Source: an uncultured Pseudomonadota bacterium | GTDB taxonomy: Bacteria; Pseudomonadota; Gammaproteobacteria; Burkholderiales; JALYOK01 | NCBI GenBank assembly: GCA_902826775.1 | Contig: CADEHE010000001.1 | Coordinates: 310,001-374,000, forward strand | Reading direction: 5' to 3' | DNA length: 64,000 nucleotides | Shown: positions 53,139 to 62,587 of the stretch, piece by piece | How positions within the stretch are numbered: position 1 is the first letter of the stretch | Layout of the letters: each line of letters opens with the position of its first letter | The notes under the pieces: model-generated | Seen by the model: only the letters and a program-made list of their open reading frames with translations | What the model was told of the DNA's origin: nothing | The model's database searches: none | Program-made: the position numbers and the translations under genes

Positions 53139-55940
53139 ATGAAACTATTTCTAGGCAAAGGTCTCCTGAGCCGTTATGCGCGCCTCGTCAGTGCGGGCGC
53201 GTTGATACTGGTGGCGAGCGCTTGCGAGCGCTCGCCGTCGGTTGCCGGCTTGCTGGAACAGGCGCGCAAGTTTGAGAGTCAAGGCGATTTCACGTCCGCG
53301 CAGATTCAGCTCAAAAACGCAGTACAGCAAGATCCGAACAACGCTGAGGCGCGCTTGATGCTTGGTAGCCTGCAAGTAGCCGCGGGCGATTTTTCCGGCG
53401 CTGAGAAGGAACTGCAGCGCGCCCTCGAACTCAACGCCGATAAGGCCAAGGTGATGCCTCTGTTGGCACGCGCTTGGTTGCGCCGCGGCGAGGTTGAAAA
53501 AGTGATCGCCGAGGGAAAACTGGCGGCCGAAGACGCGCAAGAGACCTCGGCGGAAATTCTCGCGCTGCGCGGGAACGCCTATGCTGCGCTCGGCAAGGTG
53601 GACGAAGCAAGGCGTGCCTTTGAGTTGGCCTTAGCGCGGGACGCGGCGTTGCCGGATGCGCTACTAGGCCAAGCGAAGCTTGCCGTCCGCGATAACAAGC
53701 CAGAAGAAGCGTTCGCGCTGGTCCAGCGCGCCGTTGAGAAGAACCCCAAGTTCGTTGACGGCTGGGTGTTCATCGGCGACCTGCAGCGCTTTCTCAACAA
53801 GAGCGATGAAGCGGAAAAAGCCTATCGGCGGGCTACTCAAGAAAAGGCCGACGATGTGGTGGCGCGCGTAAACCTCGCCTCATTGCTCCTCAGTCAAGGC
53901 AAGGAGCAGGAAGCCAAGATCGAGATAGATGCAGCCCGCAAACAATCGCCCGGGCACATCATGGCGATATTCATGGAAGGGCTGATGCATTACAAGGGCG
54001 GACGCTACGAGAAATCCGAAGAGGCGCTGCAGCAGATATTGCGCGCGCTGCCGGAGCATCTGCCCAGCCTGTTGCTCTCTGGCGCGAATCAATTGGCTCT
54101 AAAGCGGCTAGAGCAGGCCGAGAAAAATCTTAGCATCGTGGTCGAGAAGCAGCCGCAGAACATCTACGCGCGCAAGCTGCTTGTTTCGACATTCCTAATG
54201 GGCAAGCAGGGTCACAAAGCGCTGGAAGGTGTAGAGGCTGCGCTCAAAATGGCGCCCGAAGATCCGCAATTGCTCGCGTTGGGCGGCGAGGCGCTGATGC
54301 AGATAAACGATTTCGCCAAGGCTCAGCAATACTTCGAGAAGGCGAGCAAGCTCGATCCGAAGAATTCTGGCATCCGCACCAGCTTAGGCGTTTCGCGCCT
54401 CGCCGCAGGTGAAACCGACACTGCCATGGCCGACCTCGAGTCGGCGACAGATTTGGATCCCAAGCGATTCCAAGCCGACACAATTTTGATCGCCGCGCAC
54501 TTAGGGCGACGCGAGTACGATGAGGCGCTCAAGGCCATACAAGGATTGGAACAGAAGCAGCCAACCAATCCGCTGACGTATAACCTGAAGGGCGCGGCTT
54601 TTCTTGGCAAGAAAGACAGTCCCGCCGCGCGTAAGAGCTTTGAACGCGCGCTGGAGTTGGACCCCACCTATTTTCCGGCAACGATGAATCTCGCGCAGAT
54701 GGACGCTTCGGAGAAGAAGTTTGATGCCGCCAAGCAGCGCTTCGAAGCGATTCTTGCCAAGGACAAGAAGAACCTGCAAGCAATGCTCGCGCTTGCAAGT
54801 CTGGCTGCCACTAGAGGCGATAAGACCGAATCCGTCTCATGGCTGGAGAAAGCCAAGACCGAAAACCCCAAGGCGCAGCAGCCGCTATTGGCGCTATCAC
54901 GCTATCACCTGCAGAACGGGGAGCTTAAGAAGGCGCTTGAAGCCGCCCATCAGGGCGAGGCCATCAACCCAGAAGGCCCCGAAATGTTGGATACCTTGGG
55001 CTTGGCGCAGCTTGCCAACAACGATCGCGACGGTGCCCTGGCGACTTTCGGCAAGCTGGCGCGGCTCGAAGCCAATTCGCCCCTGGCGCATTTCCGGCTG
55101 GCCGCCGCGCAAGCGGCGCTGGAGAATCGTGCCGCGGCGACGCTATCCCTGAAGCGAGCGCTGGAGCTAAAGCCTGATTTCCAAGACGCTCTGGTCTTGC
55201 TCGCAGGAATATATACGCGCGAAGCGCGCTACACGGACGCTCAGAAAATCGCGGCCGATGTTCAACAACGCTTCCCAAACTCGGCCACGGGGTACTTGTT
55301 GGAAGGCGACGCGCTGCTTGCGCAGAACAAGGCCGCCGAGGCGGCTAAGGCTGTGCAAAAGGCCTATTCGCTTTCTCGCACGGGGCCGGTCTTGGTCAAA
55401 CTTCACTCAGCGCTGGTGGCGGCAAACGACAAGAGCGCCGCACAAACTCTTGCTGACGGGTGGCTGAAAGACCATCCGGACGATCACACGGTCGCACTGT
55501 ATGTGGCCGAGCAACACCTGCGCGCGCATGATTACAAGGCTGCCGCTGCGCAGTACGAGAAAGTGCTGGCCAAGACGCCGGCGAATCCGATGGCGCTCAA
55601 CAATTATGCTTGGGCGCTTGGTCAACTCAAAGACAGCCGAGCTATCGAGCACGCGGAAAAAGCCTATGGCCTGGCGAGCGACAATCCCTCAATCGTGGAC
55701 ACGCTTGCAGTCCTGTTGCTCGAGGCAGGCAAAACGCAGCGCGCGCTGGATCTGCTGCAGTCCGCCACCAATCTCGCCCCTGACTCGCCCGATATCCGCT
55801 ATCACTTCGCGCAAGCGCTCGTAAAGTCTGGAGAAAAGGCCAGAGCGCGGCAGGAACTGGAGCGGGCGCTAGAGTCCAGTCAAAAGTTCGGCGACGAAGA
55901 GGCCGCGAAGCAGTTGCTTAAGGATTTGCGCAACAACTAA
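53139..55940 (+). CDS. prsT: PEP-CTERM system TPR-repeat lipoprotein PrsT (copy 1)
   Basis: The 933-residue lipoprotein has a signal peptide with lipobox VASAC (Cys29) and then TPR repeats to the C-terminus. The first repeats are SVAGLLEQARKFESQGDFTS and QIQLKNAVQQDPNNAEARLM. PrsT proteins accompany exosortase A loci and are thought to help export or polymer assembly at the outer membrane; their mechanism is unknown. A ggag sequence precedes the ATG. The TAA overlaps the ATG of the second copy. Confidence 0.93.
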   Translation: MKLFLGKGLLSRYARLVSAGALILVASACERSPSVAGLLEQARKFESQGDFTSAQIQLKNAVQQDPNNAEARLMLGSLQVAAGDFSGAEKELQRALELNADKAKVMPLLARAWLRRGEVEKVIAEGKLAAEDAQETSAEILALRGNAYAALGKVDEARRAFELALARDAALPDALLGQAKLAVRDNKPEEAFALVQRAVEKNPKFVDGWVFIGDLQRFLNKSDEAEKAYRRATQEKADDVVARVNLASLLLSQGKEQEAKIEIDAARKQSPGHIMAIFMEGLMHYKGGRYEKSEEALQQILRALPEHLPSLLLSGANQLALKRLEQAEKNLSIVVEKQPQNIYARKLLVSTFLMGKQGHKALEGVEAALKMAPEDPQLLALGGEALMQINDFAKAQQYFEKASKLDPKNSGIRTSLGVSRLAAGETDTAMADLESATDLDPKRFQADTILIAAHLGRREYDEALKAIQGLEQKQPTNPLTYNLKGAAFLGKKDSPAARKSFERALELDPTYFPATMNLAQMDASEKKFDAAKQRFEAILAKDKKNLQAMLALASLAATRGDKTESVSWLEKAKTENPKAQQPLLALSRYHLQNGELKKALEAAHQGEAINPEGPEMLDTLGLAQLANNDRDGALATFGKLARLEANSPLAHFRLAAAQAALENRAAATLSLKRALELKPDFQDALVLLAGIYTREARYTDAQKIAADVQQRFPNSATGYLLEGDALLAQNKAAEAAKAVQKAYSLSRTGPVLVKLHSALVAANDKSAAQTLADGWLKDHPDDHTVALYVAEQHLRAHDYKAAAAQYEKVLAKTPANPMALNNYAWALGQLKDSRAIEHAEKAYGLASDNPSIVDTLAVLLLEAGKTQRALDLLQSATNLAPDSPDIRYHFAQALVKSGEKARARQELERALESSQKFGDEEAAKQLLKDLRNN

Positions 55941-58900
55941 TGATGAAAGCTGTTCGAATGCCAAGCTTAAGAGGATTGGTGCTGATCGCGCTGGCCGCGC
56001 TCTCGTCTTGCAAGGCCGGCATATCACTGACTGAAGCTGAGCATCTTGCGCGTGCGCAGGAGTTTCGCTCGCAAGGAAACATGCAGTCAGCGATCATCGA
56101 AGCGAAGAATGCGATACAGAAGAACCAAAAAAGTGGCGCGGCCCGATTACTGCTGGGCGAGATCTACGCGGAACAAGGCAGTGGGCCCGAGGCCGAGAAA
56201 GAACTGCTGAAGGCCGAAGAGTTTGGCGTGAGCATGGAAGCGATTAAGGCGCCGCTGGCTCGCGCCTATCTGGCTCAGAACAAGTTTGAGCGCGTGTTAA
56301 GGGAAATTGAGCCTGGTCCCCAATCCTCCGACATCAACGCAGCCAAGATCCTCGATGCGCGCGCACGCGCGCAACGCGGGATGCGCAAAGACGATGAAGC
56401 GTGCGCGCTGTTTGCCGAGGCGCTAAAGCGAAGCGCTAAATACGTCGAGGCGTACTGGGGCCTCGCGTGGTGCGCGTTTACCAAAGACAAAGTCGACGAC
56501 GCGCGCTCGCTGTTGATGCAAGCAATCAAGTTAGACGACAAACTCGCTGGGACTTGGGCACTGTTAGGCGATCTAGAGCGGTCGCAGAAGCGCGCCACCG
56601 AGTCGCAAGCGGCGTACGACAAAGCGATCGCGCTGCGTCCCGAGCACACCAAGGCTCGGCTTGGGCGCGCCACGTTGCAGATCACAGCAAAGAAATTCAG
56701 TGAGGCTTCGAAGGATATCGACGCGGTTCTTGCGCGTGACAAAGAGGATGCCGATGCGCTGCACTTGAGAGGGGTCGCCCTCTACCATCAAGGCAAGTAT
56801 GCCGACGCCAAGACCGCATTGGAGTTGGCGCTACGGCAAGCGCCGGAGTCTACCGCGACGTTGCTGTGGCTTGGGCTGACCAACTATGCATCGGGCAACT
56901 TGGAGATCGCCTCCCAGCATCTGCAGCGATTCGTGCGTGCTGTTCCCACAGCCACCGATATTAAAGCGCTGCTCGCTTATGTTGAAGCCAAGCGCGGCAG
57001 CCAAGCCGAAGCCAAAGAGGTATTGGCTTCTTTGCAGGGGGCGCAGTTTACTGACTTGCAAAGTTTAACGGCGCTGGGGCAAGCCTTTATGCTGGTAGGC
57101 GACGTCGAGGCCAGTGCAAAGTACTTCTCCGCGGTGGTCGAACAGGCGCCAGGCTCTGCCGCCCAGCGCGTGAATCTAGCAAGCTCGCTCATTCGCGGAG
57201 GCAAGGATGAGCTTGCGCTCACAGAGCTGCAAAAAGCGATCGACCTGGATCCGGAGTCGAAACAAGCCGAACAAATGCTGGTCTTGACTCTGCTCAAACA
57301 GAAGAAATTCGAAGAAGCTTTGCGCGCTTTGGAGCAAGCGGTGAGCAAGCACCCCAAAGAGGCTTGGCCGCAGAACTACAAGGGAGCGGCACTGTTCGAA
57401 AAGCGCGACGCGAGCGGCGCCGTTAGCGCCTATAAGCGTGCACTGGAGATCGAACCCGGCAATGCAGTGGCAACGCACAGCTTGGCGCGTATCGCGCTCG
57501 AAGCAGGAAAATCGGAAGAGGCGCGGCAGTGGTATCGGCAGACGCTGGAAAAGAACCCCGACCACTGGCAGACAATGCTCGCCGTGGCCGATCTCGAGTA
57601 CCGCGCGCGGCGCAATGACGAGGCGCAGCAGTTGCTTGAGCGCGCGGCGCAAAAACATCCTACCGAGCCCGCTGTCGCAGTTAGCTTGGGCCGGATGCAT
57701 CTGGGAAACAATGAGGCACGCAAGGCGTTAACCGCGACGGACGCTGCATCCAAAGCAGCGCCGGCGCATCCCGAACTGCTGCAATTGCGCGGCGCCGCTT
57801 ACCTCGCGCTTGGTGACGCGGGCAACGCATCGGCCGCCTACGAGCAACTCGCAAGAGTGGCGCCTTCCGCTGACGCTCACTACCGGCAGGCGACAGTCCA
57901 TGCAGTTTCGAGGGACAGAAAAGCCATGCGCGCGGCCCTCGGGCGCGCGCTTGCGCTCGATGCGGCGCACAAACCATCGCTCGCTGCGCTCGCAAGATTG
58001 GACTTGAGCGAAGGTCGAGTGGCGGAGGCGCAGAGAACAATCGAACTGCTCGGCAAATCGGATCCACAATCAGCCGAGTTTCCCCTTTTGGAAGCGGAGG
58101 CGGCCGCCAAAGCAGGCGATAGCAACAAAGCGCTGGCGGCCCTTGATCGTGCCGCAGGGCGTGCCAACGCGGCGGCAGAGACGCGTTTTGTCATCGCACA
58201 GCGTCTGCTCGAATTGGGTCAAGCCGAGAAGGCGTTAGCGCTGGCCCGCCAACTGGCGCAGGCGCAACCCAACCGTGCCGAGCTACTCAATTTGGTGGGC
58301 GCGGCCGAGCTCGCTGCGGGCCGCAAAGCCGATGCGATCCGCACCTTTGAGAAAGTGGTTCAACTGCTTCCCAAGGCAGTCGCGCCGCTGCTGCAGGTTG
58401 CGGAAGCCAAGAAGACGGCGGGCGATTTCAAGGGCGCCGGGCAGGCTTACGAGCACGCTTTGACGCTCAAAGCGGACCAGCCGGAGGTCAAGGCACTGTT
58501 GGCCGAGACGCGGTTTAAGCTGGGCGATGCCGAGGCGGCACTTAAACTCGCGCAGGAATTGCAGCGCGAATCGCCAAAGTTGCCGCTTGGGCATAGCCTC
58601 GAAGGAGATATCTTGGCGGCGCAACAGCGTTCCGCCGAAGCGCTGGCGAAATACGAAACCGCGTTCAGCCTCAGGCCGGAAGGCGCTCTGGCCATGAAGA
58701 TCTATGAGGCGCGGGCACAAGGCACACCGAACGTTGGCGCTGCACGAGAGCTGCAGCGCTGGGTGCGCGAACACCCCAAGGATGCCGCCGCTGCACTATA
58801 TCTAGGGGGAGTGTATCTCGCTGCAGGAGAACACACGAGGGCTGCGGAGCAATACCGCCAGGTGCTTAAGTCTGACGCACAGAATCCTGCGGCGATCAAC

Positions 58901-59245
58901 AATTTGGCTTGGGCGCTGCACGGCGCGGGCCAGAACAAGGAAGCCCTGGGGTACGCGGAGCAAGCATACCGCGTTGCGTCGCAAAGCCCTATCGTTATGG
59001 ATACGTATGGGTTTTTCTTGGTTGAGAACGGCAAGCTGGCCCAGGGAACCGAGTTGCTGCGTAAAGCTGCGGCTGCAGCGCCCGATCAGCAAGATATCCA
59101 TTATCACTTGGGAGCCGCATTGGCCAAGGCGGGCGACAAGGCTGCCGCTCGCGCAGCACTGGAAAAAGCCCTAACGCTCGGGGCGGAGCCAAAGGCAAAA
59201 GCGCAAATCAAAGCGCTGCTCGAATCTCTAGTTTTGTCGAGATAA
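55940..59245 (+). CDS. Second PrsT-like TPR lipoprotein
   Basis: The 1101-residue protein has a lipobox ALSSC (Cys24) and TPR repeats throughout. It starts like copy 1 (AQEFRSQGNMQSAIIEAKNA, then IQKNQKSGAARLLLGEIY) and ends with the same type of block (NPAAINNLAWALHGAGQNKE). It is about 170 residues longer, roughly five extra TPRs. Overall the two copies align in layout but are clearly diverged, so this is an old tandem duplication. Translation is coupled through the TAATG overlap. No gene follows for 282 bases. Confidence 0.9.
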   Translation: MMKAVRMPSLRGLVLIALAALSSCKAGISLTEAEHLARAQEFRSQGNMQSAIIEAKNAIQKNQKSGAARLLLGEIYAEQGSGPEAEKELLKAEEFGVSMEAIKAPLARAYLAQNKFERVLREIEPGPQSSDINAAKILDARARAQRGMRKDDEACALFAEALKRSAKYVEAYWGLAWCAFTKDKVDDARSLLMQAIKLDDKLAGTWALLGDLERSQKRATESQAAYDKAIALRPEHTKARLGRATLQITAKKFSEASKDIDAVLARDKEDADALHLRGVALYHQGKYADAKTALELALRQAPESTATLLWLGLTNYASGNLEIASQHLQRFVRAVPTATDIKALLAYVEAKRGSQAEAKEVLASLQGAQFTDLQSLTALGQAFMLVGDVEASAKYFSAVVEQAPGSAAQRVNLASSLIRGGKDELALTELQKAIDLDPESKQAEQMLVLTLLKQKKFEEALRALEQAVSKHPKEAWPQNYKGAALFEKRDASGAVSAYKRALEIEPGNAVATHSLARIALEAGKSEEARQWYRQTLEKNPDHWQTMLAVADLEYRARRNDEAQQLLERAAQKHPTEPAVAVSLGRMHLGNNEARKALTATDAASKAAPAHPELLQLRGAAYLALGDAGNASAAYEQLARVAPSADAHYRQATVHAVSRDRKAMRAALGRALALDAAHKPSLAALARLDLSEGRVAEAQRTIELLGKSDPQSAEFPLLEAEAAAKAGDSNKALAALDRAAGRANAAAETRFVIAQRLLELGQAEKALALARQLAQAQPNRAELLNLVGAAELAAGRKADAIRTFEKVVQLLPKAVAPLLQVAEAKKTAGDFKGAGQAYEHALTLKADQPEVKALLAETRFKLGDAEAALKLAQELQRESPKLPLGHSLEGDILAAQQRSAEALAKYETAFSLRPEGALAMKIYEARAQGTPNVGAARELQRWVREHPKDAAAALYLGGVYLAAGEHTRAAEQYRQVLKSDAQNPAAINNLAWALHGAGQNKEALGYAEQAYRVASQSPIVMDTYGFFLVENGKLAQGTELLRKAAAAAPDQQDIHYHLGAALAKAGDKAAARAALEKALTLGAEPKAKAQIKALLESLVLSR

Positions 59246-59457
59246 TTTACATACAATTTCATTTAGAATCCGTATGTTATCTGCAGAGCTGCGACTGCGC
59301 AGAGTAAACCGAGGCCTTTGGCTTAAGCCATTGGGCGATTGTGTCGGTGAGTTTTACACTTCAAGCCCTTCTGCCCTATTTGCAGTCGTGGCCAGCGCTA
59401 AGGCAAGGCAAGAATTAGTCGTTAAAACAAAGAGTTATCATCCGTCCTGGTTTGACT

Positions 59458-59472
59458 GGCACATGCATTGCT
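59458..59472 (+). promoter_or_regulatory. Sigma-54 promoter of the PEP-CTERM gene
   Basis: TGGCAC, five bases and TTGC (59458-59463 and 59469-59472) match the -24/-12 consensus exactly with correct spacing. Transcription should start near 59484, leaving a leader of about 44 bases before the ATG at 59528, with an aaaggaga ribosome-binding site. PrsR encoded upstream is the natural activator. The rest of the 59246-59527 gap should hold its binding sites, but I could not define them. Confidence 0.85.
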
Positions 59473-59527
59473 TTAACAGTGTGCAAGGAAGTTTGATCGA
59501 TTCAATTTACGGAAAGGAGAACAATCT

Positions 59528-60373
59528 ATGAACAACAAAATAATTAAACTCGCAGTCGCTGGCGCGCTAGCCGTTGCAGCAAGCGCATCGAGCGCCGCAG
59601 TTTTCACGTTTAGCACCGCTCCTCTGGGTGTGGTTCCCGCGAATACATTCAATGCTGATCAGATCGTTTTCTCATCGCTGGGGCCTTCCAGCCTTACGAT
59701 TACAGATACCAACAATGACGGGCTGTTGGGTTGCGGGGTTGGATGCAACGCGTCTGCTGATACCGGCGTCGAAACCGGCTTGGTGCAGTTCGTCAATTTC
59801 CGTCTAGGCGGCGGCAGCGTCCTTCCGGGTATCAGCGGCATCGACATCAATTACCAGATGTTTGCTGTGTATGACGGTATTAACGGTGGGCCACTGACAG
59901 CGGATACGACTGTTAATGGGGCTGGAGATGTGGTCTCAATATTCAAGAACCCGACCGGCGCGAGAGTGTACTTGGATAGTGGTGCTCTTAACAACAATTT
60001 TGACCTCGGTACTTCGACGTTGATTGCTACTCTAACGCTGGATCCTACCCAGATCAGCAACTGTACTAATCCGTCATTCGGGGCTGCACAGGGCACGTGT
60101 GTGGTGAACTTCGATATGACGGCTCCGACTGCTGGCGTGTGGAACGTGGGTGGAACCGATGTCGCGACGGCAGGTGGTAAGGCGCGTATCGATTTGAACG
60201 TAGATCAGCTCTCGCCCCCTCTTCAGCTGAACTATGGTGCTGTTGGTGGCACACAGACCACTTCGATTGATCATGACGGTTCGGCTCGGATCTCTGTGGT
60301 GCCAGAGCCCACAAGTTTGGCACTCTTGGCATTAGGTTTGATTAGTGTGACTAGGGTTCGCCGCAAGAGCTAG
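59528..60373 (+). CDS. PEP-CTERM sorting-domain protein
   Basis: An exported protein meant for processing by an exosortase. The 281-residue protein has an N-terminal signal peptide (IIKLAVAGALAVAASASSAA), a Ser/Thr/Gly/Asn-rich mature part with few charges and two likely disulfide pairs (GCGVGCN, then NCT and GTC). The C-terminal sorting signal is VPEPTSLALLALGLIS followed by basic TRVRRKS. Such proteins have roles in flocs and biofilm matrix. It has its own sigma-54 promoter and a terminator, so it is a single-gene unit. Confidence 0.95.
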   Translation: MNNKIIKLAVAGALAVAASASSAAVFTFSTAPLGVVPANTFNADQIVFSSLGPSSLTITDTNNDGLLGCGVGCNASADTGVETGLVQFVNFRLGGGSVLPGISGIDINYQMFAVYDGINGGPLTADTTVNGAGDVVSIFKNPTGARVYLDSGALNNNFDLGTSTLIATLTLDPTQISNCTNPSFGAAQGTCVVNFDMTAPTAGVWNVGGTDVATAGGKARIDLNVDQLSPPLQLNYGAVGGTQTTSIDHDGSARISVVPEPTSLALLALGLISVTRVRRKS

Positions 60374-60397
60374 GTTCTTGGGGGGCATTTAGTCGAG

Positions 60398-60428
60398 AAA
60401 CCGCCGCAACTGCGGCGGTTTTTTTTCG
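60398..60428 (+). terminator. Rho-independent terminator after the PEP-CTERM gene
   Basis: An 11-bp stem (aaaccgccgca / tgcggcggttt) with a 2-base gap in the loop is followed by a run of eight or more Ts. Confidence 0.93.
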
Positions 60429-60494
60429 ACACGCCTTCTCCTCTAGCGGGTGATTGCGCGTCACGGCGTCGTCGCGTGTTAGCATACCGTTCCG

Positions 60495-61562
60495 ATGTCT
60501 ATTCCAGCTAGTATTGAATTCTTGGCAAAGGCCGGACGGGCGGCACCGTCAGCTGACAATAGCCAACCCTGGCGCATGAGTTGGGACCCGCAGAACGCCC
60601 GGCTGTTGCTCTCGAGCACTTCGCGCTCGTCCTTTCCGGCGGGTCATCCGGCGTGCTTGATTTCGGTAGGGAGCGTTGCCGAAAACATCATTCAAGCAGC
60701 AGCAAGCAGCGGTCTCGATCTTAACATGAGACAAGTGGCGAAACTCGGAAACGTCCATTATGAGTTTCGTATCCCGCAAGCAGATCGCGCTCCTACTGTT
60801 TTATCGGACCACCCTCTTTTCTTGCGGCATACCAATCGCCTGCGCTTTGCATCGAACCCTGTGGAAGAATCCATTTTGGCTGGTTTGAACGCTGATAGGC
60901 AAGGTGGAGCGAGGCTAGTTCGCATTCATCGGCGAGAGGAGATCGTGGCCGTCGCCGATTGCGTGCGCGAGGCGTCTGAGATACGTTTCCAAACACGCGA
61001 GAATCACGAGTGGTTCCACGCCAGCCTGCGTTTTGATCCTGTTGCAGTGGCCAGGGGAGATGGTCTGGATGTTGCGACGCTCGGACTTCCTCCGGGCGGG
61101 GCAGCGATGCTTAGGGCCTTAAGCAACTGGCGGCGCATGGCATTCGCGAATCGGTTTGGCGCCTACGTTGTGTTTGCCCGTGTCGAGGCAGCACCAATCG
61201 CTCGGGCGCCAGCTATTTTGGCCATCGTTGCACCCTCGACGCGCGAGGCGACCTTGGATGCCGGAAGATTGATGCAGCGTGTATGGATCGAAATCAACAG
61301 CACCGGTTTGGCGGTGCAGCCGTTTTACGTTGTTTCCGAGCTACTTCATCGTCTCGAAACGGGTCGATTACTGTCGGGCTCGGAGGCGCGTGCACAAAAC
61401 GTCAGAAACGTTTTGAGTACCACATTGGCGCTACGCGGCGAGACGGTTCATATGTTCTTGCGAATCGGATGGCCAATATGTGAGCCACATCGATCTCGCC
61501 GCATCCCGCTAGAAGAAATAGTATCCCTGGATTCGAGCTATCAGAAAGGAATGAATGGATGA
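60495..61562 (+). CDS. Nitroreductase-like FMN protein (resembles the nitroreductase half of Rv1355c)
   Basis: The 355-residue protein starts ASIEFLAKAGRAAPSADNSQ, followed by PWRM; the APSxDNxQPW pattern is the FMN-binding site of a divergent nitroreductase group. RHTNRLRFAS and the C-terminal GLAVQPFYVVSELLHRLETG support the fold. In mycobacterial Rv1355c the same domain is fused to a ThiF domain; here the ThiF-like gene is separate, two genes downstream. The stop overlaps the methyltransferase ATG (ATGA). The substrate is unknown; a flavin-dependent oxidation or reduction of an acylated product is possible. Confidence 0.82.
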   Translation: MSIPASIEFLAKAGRAAPSADNSQPWRMSWDPQNARLLLSSTSRSSFPAGHPACLISVGSVAENIIQAAASSGLDLNMRQVAKLGNVHYEFRIPQADRAPTVLSDHPLFLRHTNRLRFASNPVEESILAGLNADRQGGARLVRIHRREEIVAVADCVREASEIRFQTRENHEWFHASLRFDPVAVARGDGLDVATLGLPPGGAAMLRALSNWRRMAFANRFGAYVVFARVEAAPIARAPAILAIVAPSTREATLDAGRLMQRVWIEINSTGLAVQPFYVVSELLHRLETGRLLSGSEARAQNVRNVLSTTLALRGETVHMFLRIGWPICEPHRSRRIPLEEIVSLDSSYQKGMNG

Positions 61563-62587
61563 AGGACGAATTGGACATCAATGGATTAACGCTTATTGCG
61601 GGCGGACATACGGCTTTTCAGTTGCTTTGGGCTGGCCATGAGTTGGGGGTATTCGCATTACTTTCAAAACGGCCAGGACTGACACGCGCTCAAATCGCTC
61701 AAGAGATCGCAATCCAATCTCAGCCAGCTCGGATACTAATGACAGGACTGGCCGCATTGCGCCTTGTAATCAAAGAAGGCGACACATACCGTAACAGTAG
61801 TATCGTAGGGCAGCTGCTTGACACCGACAGTCCCCAAAACATGGGTGATATCTTGGGGTGGCAGGCGCTGATTGTTTACCCGGGCGAGATGGATTTTGTT
61901 GAATCATTGCGGAAGAACGCCAATGTGGGGTTGGGTCGTTTCCCCGGTACAGAGAACAATTTGTATCAAAGACTTGTGCACGATCCGAAGCTAGAAAGAG
62001 CTTTTCACGCCGCTATGAGTTCGCTTTCGCGCTCAGCCAATTCCATGTTGGCCAACTCAGTCGACTTTGCCTCGATAAGACACTTGGTGGATGCTGGGGG
62101 CGGCGACGCGACCAATGCACTTGCTTTGGCGCGAGCGCACCCACATCTTCAGCTTACTGTTTTCGACGCGCCTACGGTTTGCCAGTTGGCAGTCGCGAAC
62201 ATTGCTAATGTCGGTCTTACCGAGCGGGTGAAGACGCATTCAGGAGATTTCTTTATAGACGCGTTTCCAAAAGATATCGATGCAATCTTGTTCGCACACA
62301 TGCTAACCATTTGGTCACCAGACAAGGATCGGGCACTGCTCAAGCGCGCCTATGATGCGCTACCCTCGGGTGGGCAGTTGATCATCTTTAATATGATGGG
62401 AGATGATGACGATAGCGGCCCGATCTCAACAGCTCTTGGCTCACCGTATTTTCTGAGCATCGCAACTGGTGAAGGCATGCTTTACTCGTGGGCAGAGTAC
62501 GAGAGCTTTCTCCGCCATGCTGGGTTCTCCCAAACTAGGCGATTTCAACTTCCGCACGATCACGGAGTACTAATTGGAACAAAGTAA
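61559..62587 (+). CDS. SAM-dependent O-methyltransferase (plant-type/hydroxyneurosporene-type)
   Basis: The 342-residue protein has an N-terminal dimerisation domain (AFQLLWAGHELGVFALLSKR) and a C-terminal methyltransferase domain with the SAM motif HLVDAGGGDATNALALARAH and DIDAILFAHMLTIWSPD as the catalytic-region motif. It belongs to the O-methyltransferase family 2 type that methylates hydroxyl or carboxyl groups of small molecules. It is coupled to its neighbours on both sides (4-base and 14-base overlaps). The base composition looks more AT-rich than the housekeeping genes. Confidence 0.87.
   Translation: MKDELDINGLTLIAGGHTAFQLLWAGHELGVFALLSKRPGLTRAQIAQEIAIQSQPARILMTGLAALRLVIKEGDTYRNSSIVGQLLDTDSPQNMGDILGWQALIVYPGEMDFVESLRKNANVGLGRFPGTENNLYQRLVHDPKLERAFHAAMSSLSRSANSMLANSVDFASIRHLVDAGGGDATNALALARAHPHLQLTVFDAPTVCQLAVANIANVGLTERVKTHSGDFFIDAFPKDIDAILFAHMLTIWSPDKDRALLKRAYDALPSGGQLIIFNMMGDDDDSGPISTALGSPYFLSIATGEGMLYSWAEYESFLRHAGFSQTRRFQLPHDHGVLIGTK

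Noticed and set aside
59274-59531. An 85-codon plus-strand frame before the PEP-CTERM gene
   Set aside because: It spans the sigma-54 promoter and overlaps the real start by 4 bases, has no ribosome-binding site and no recognisable sequence.
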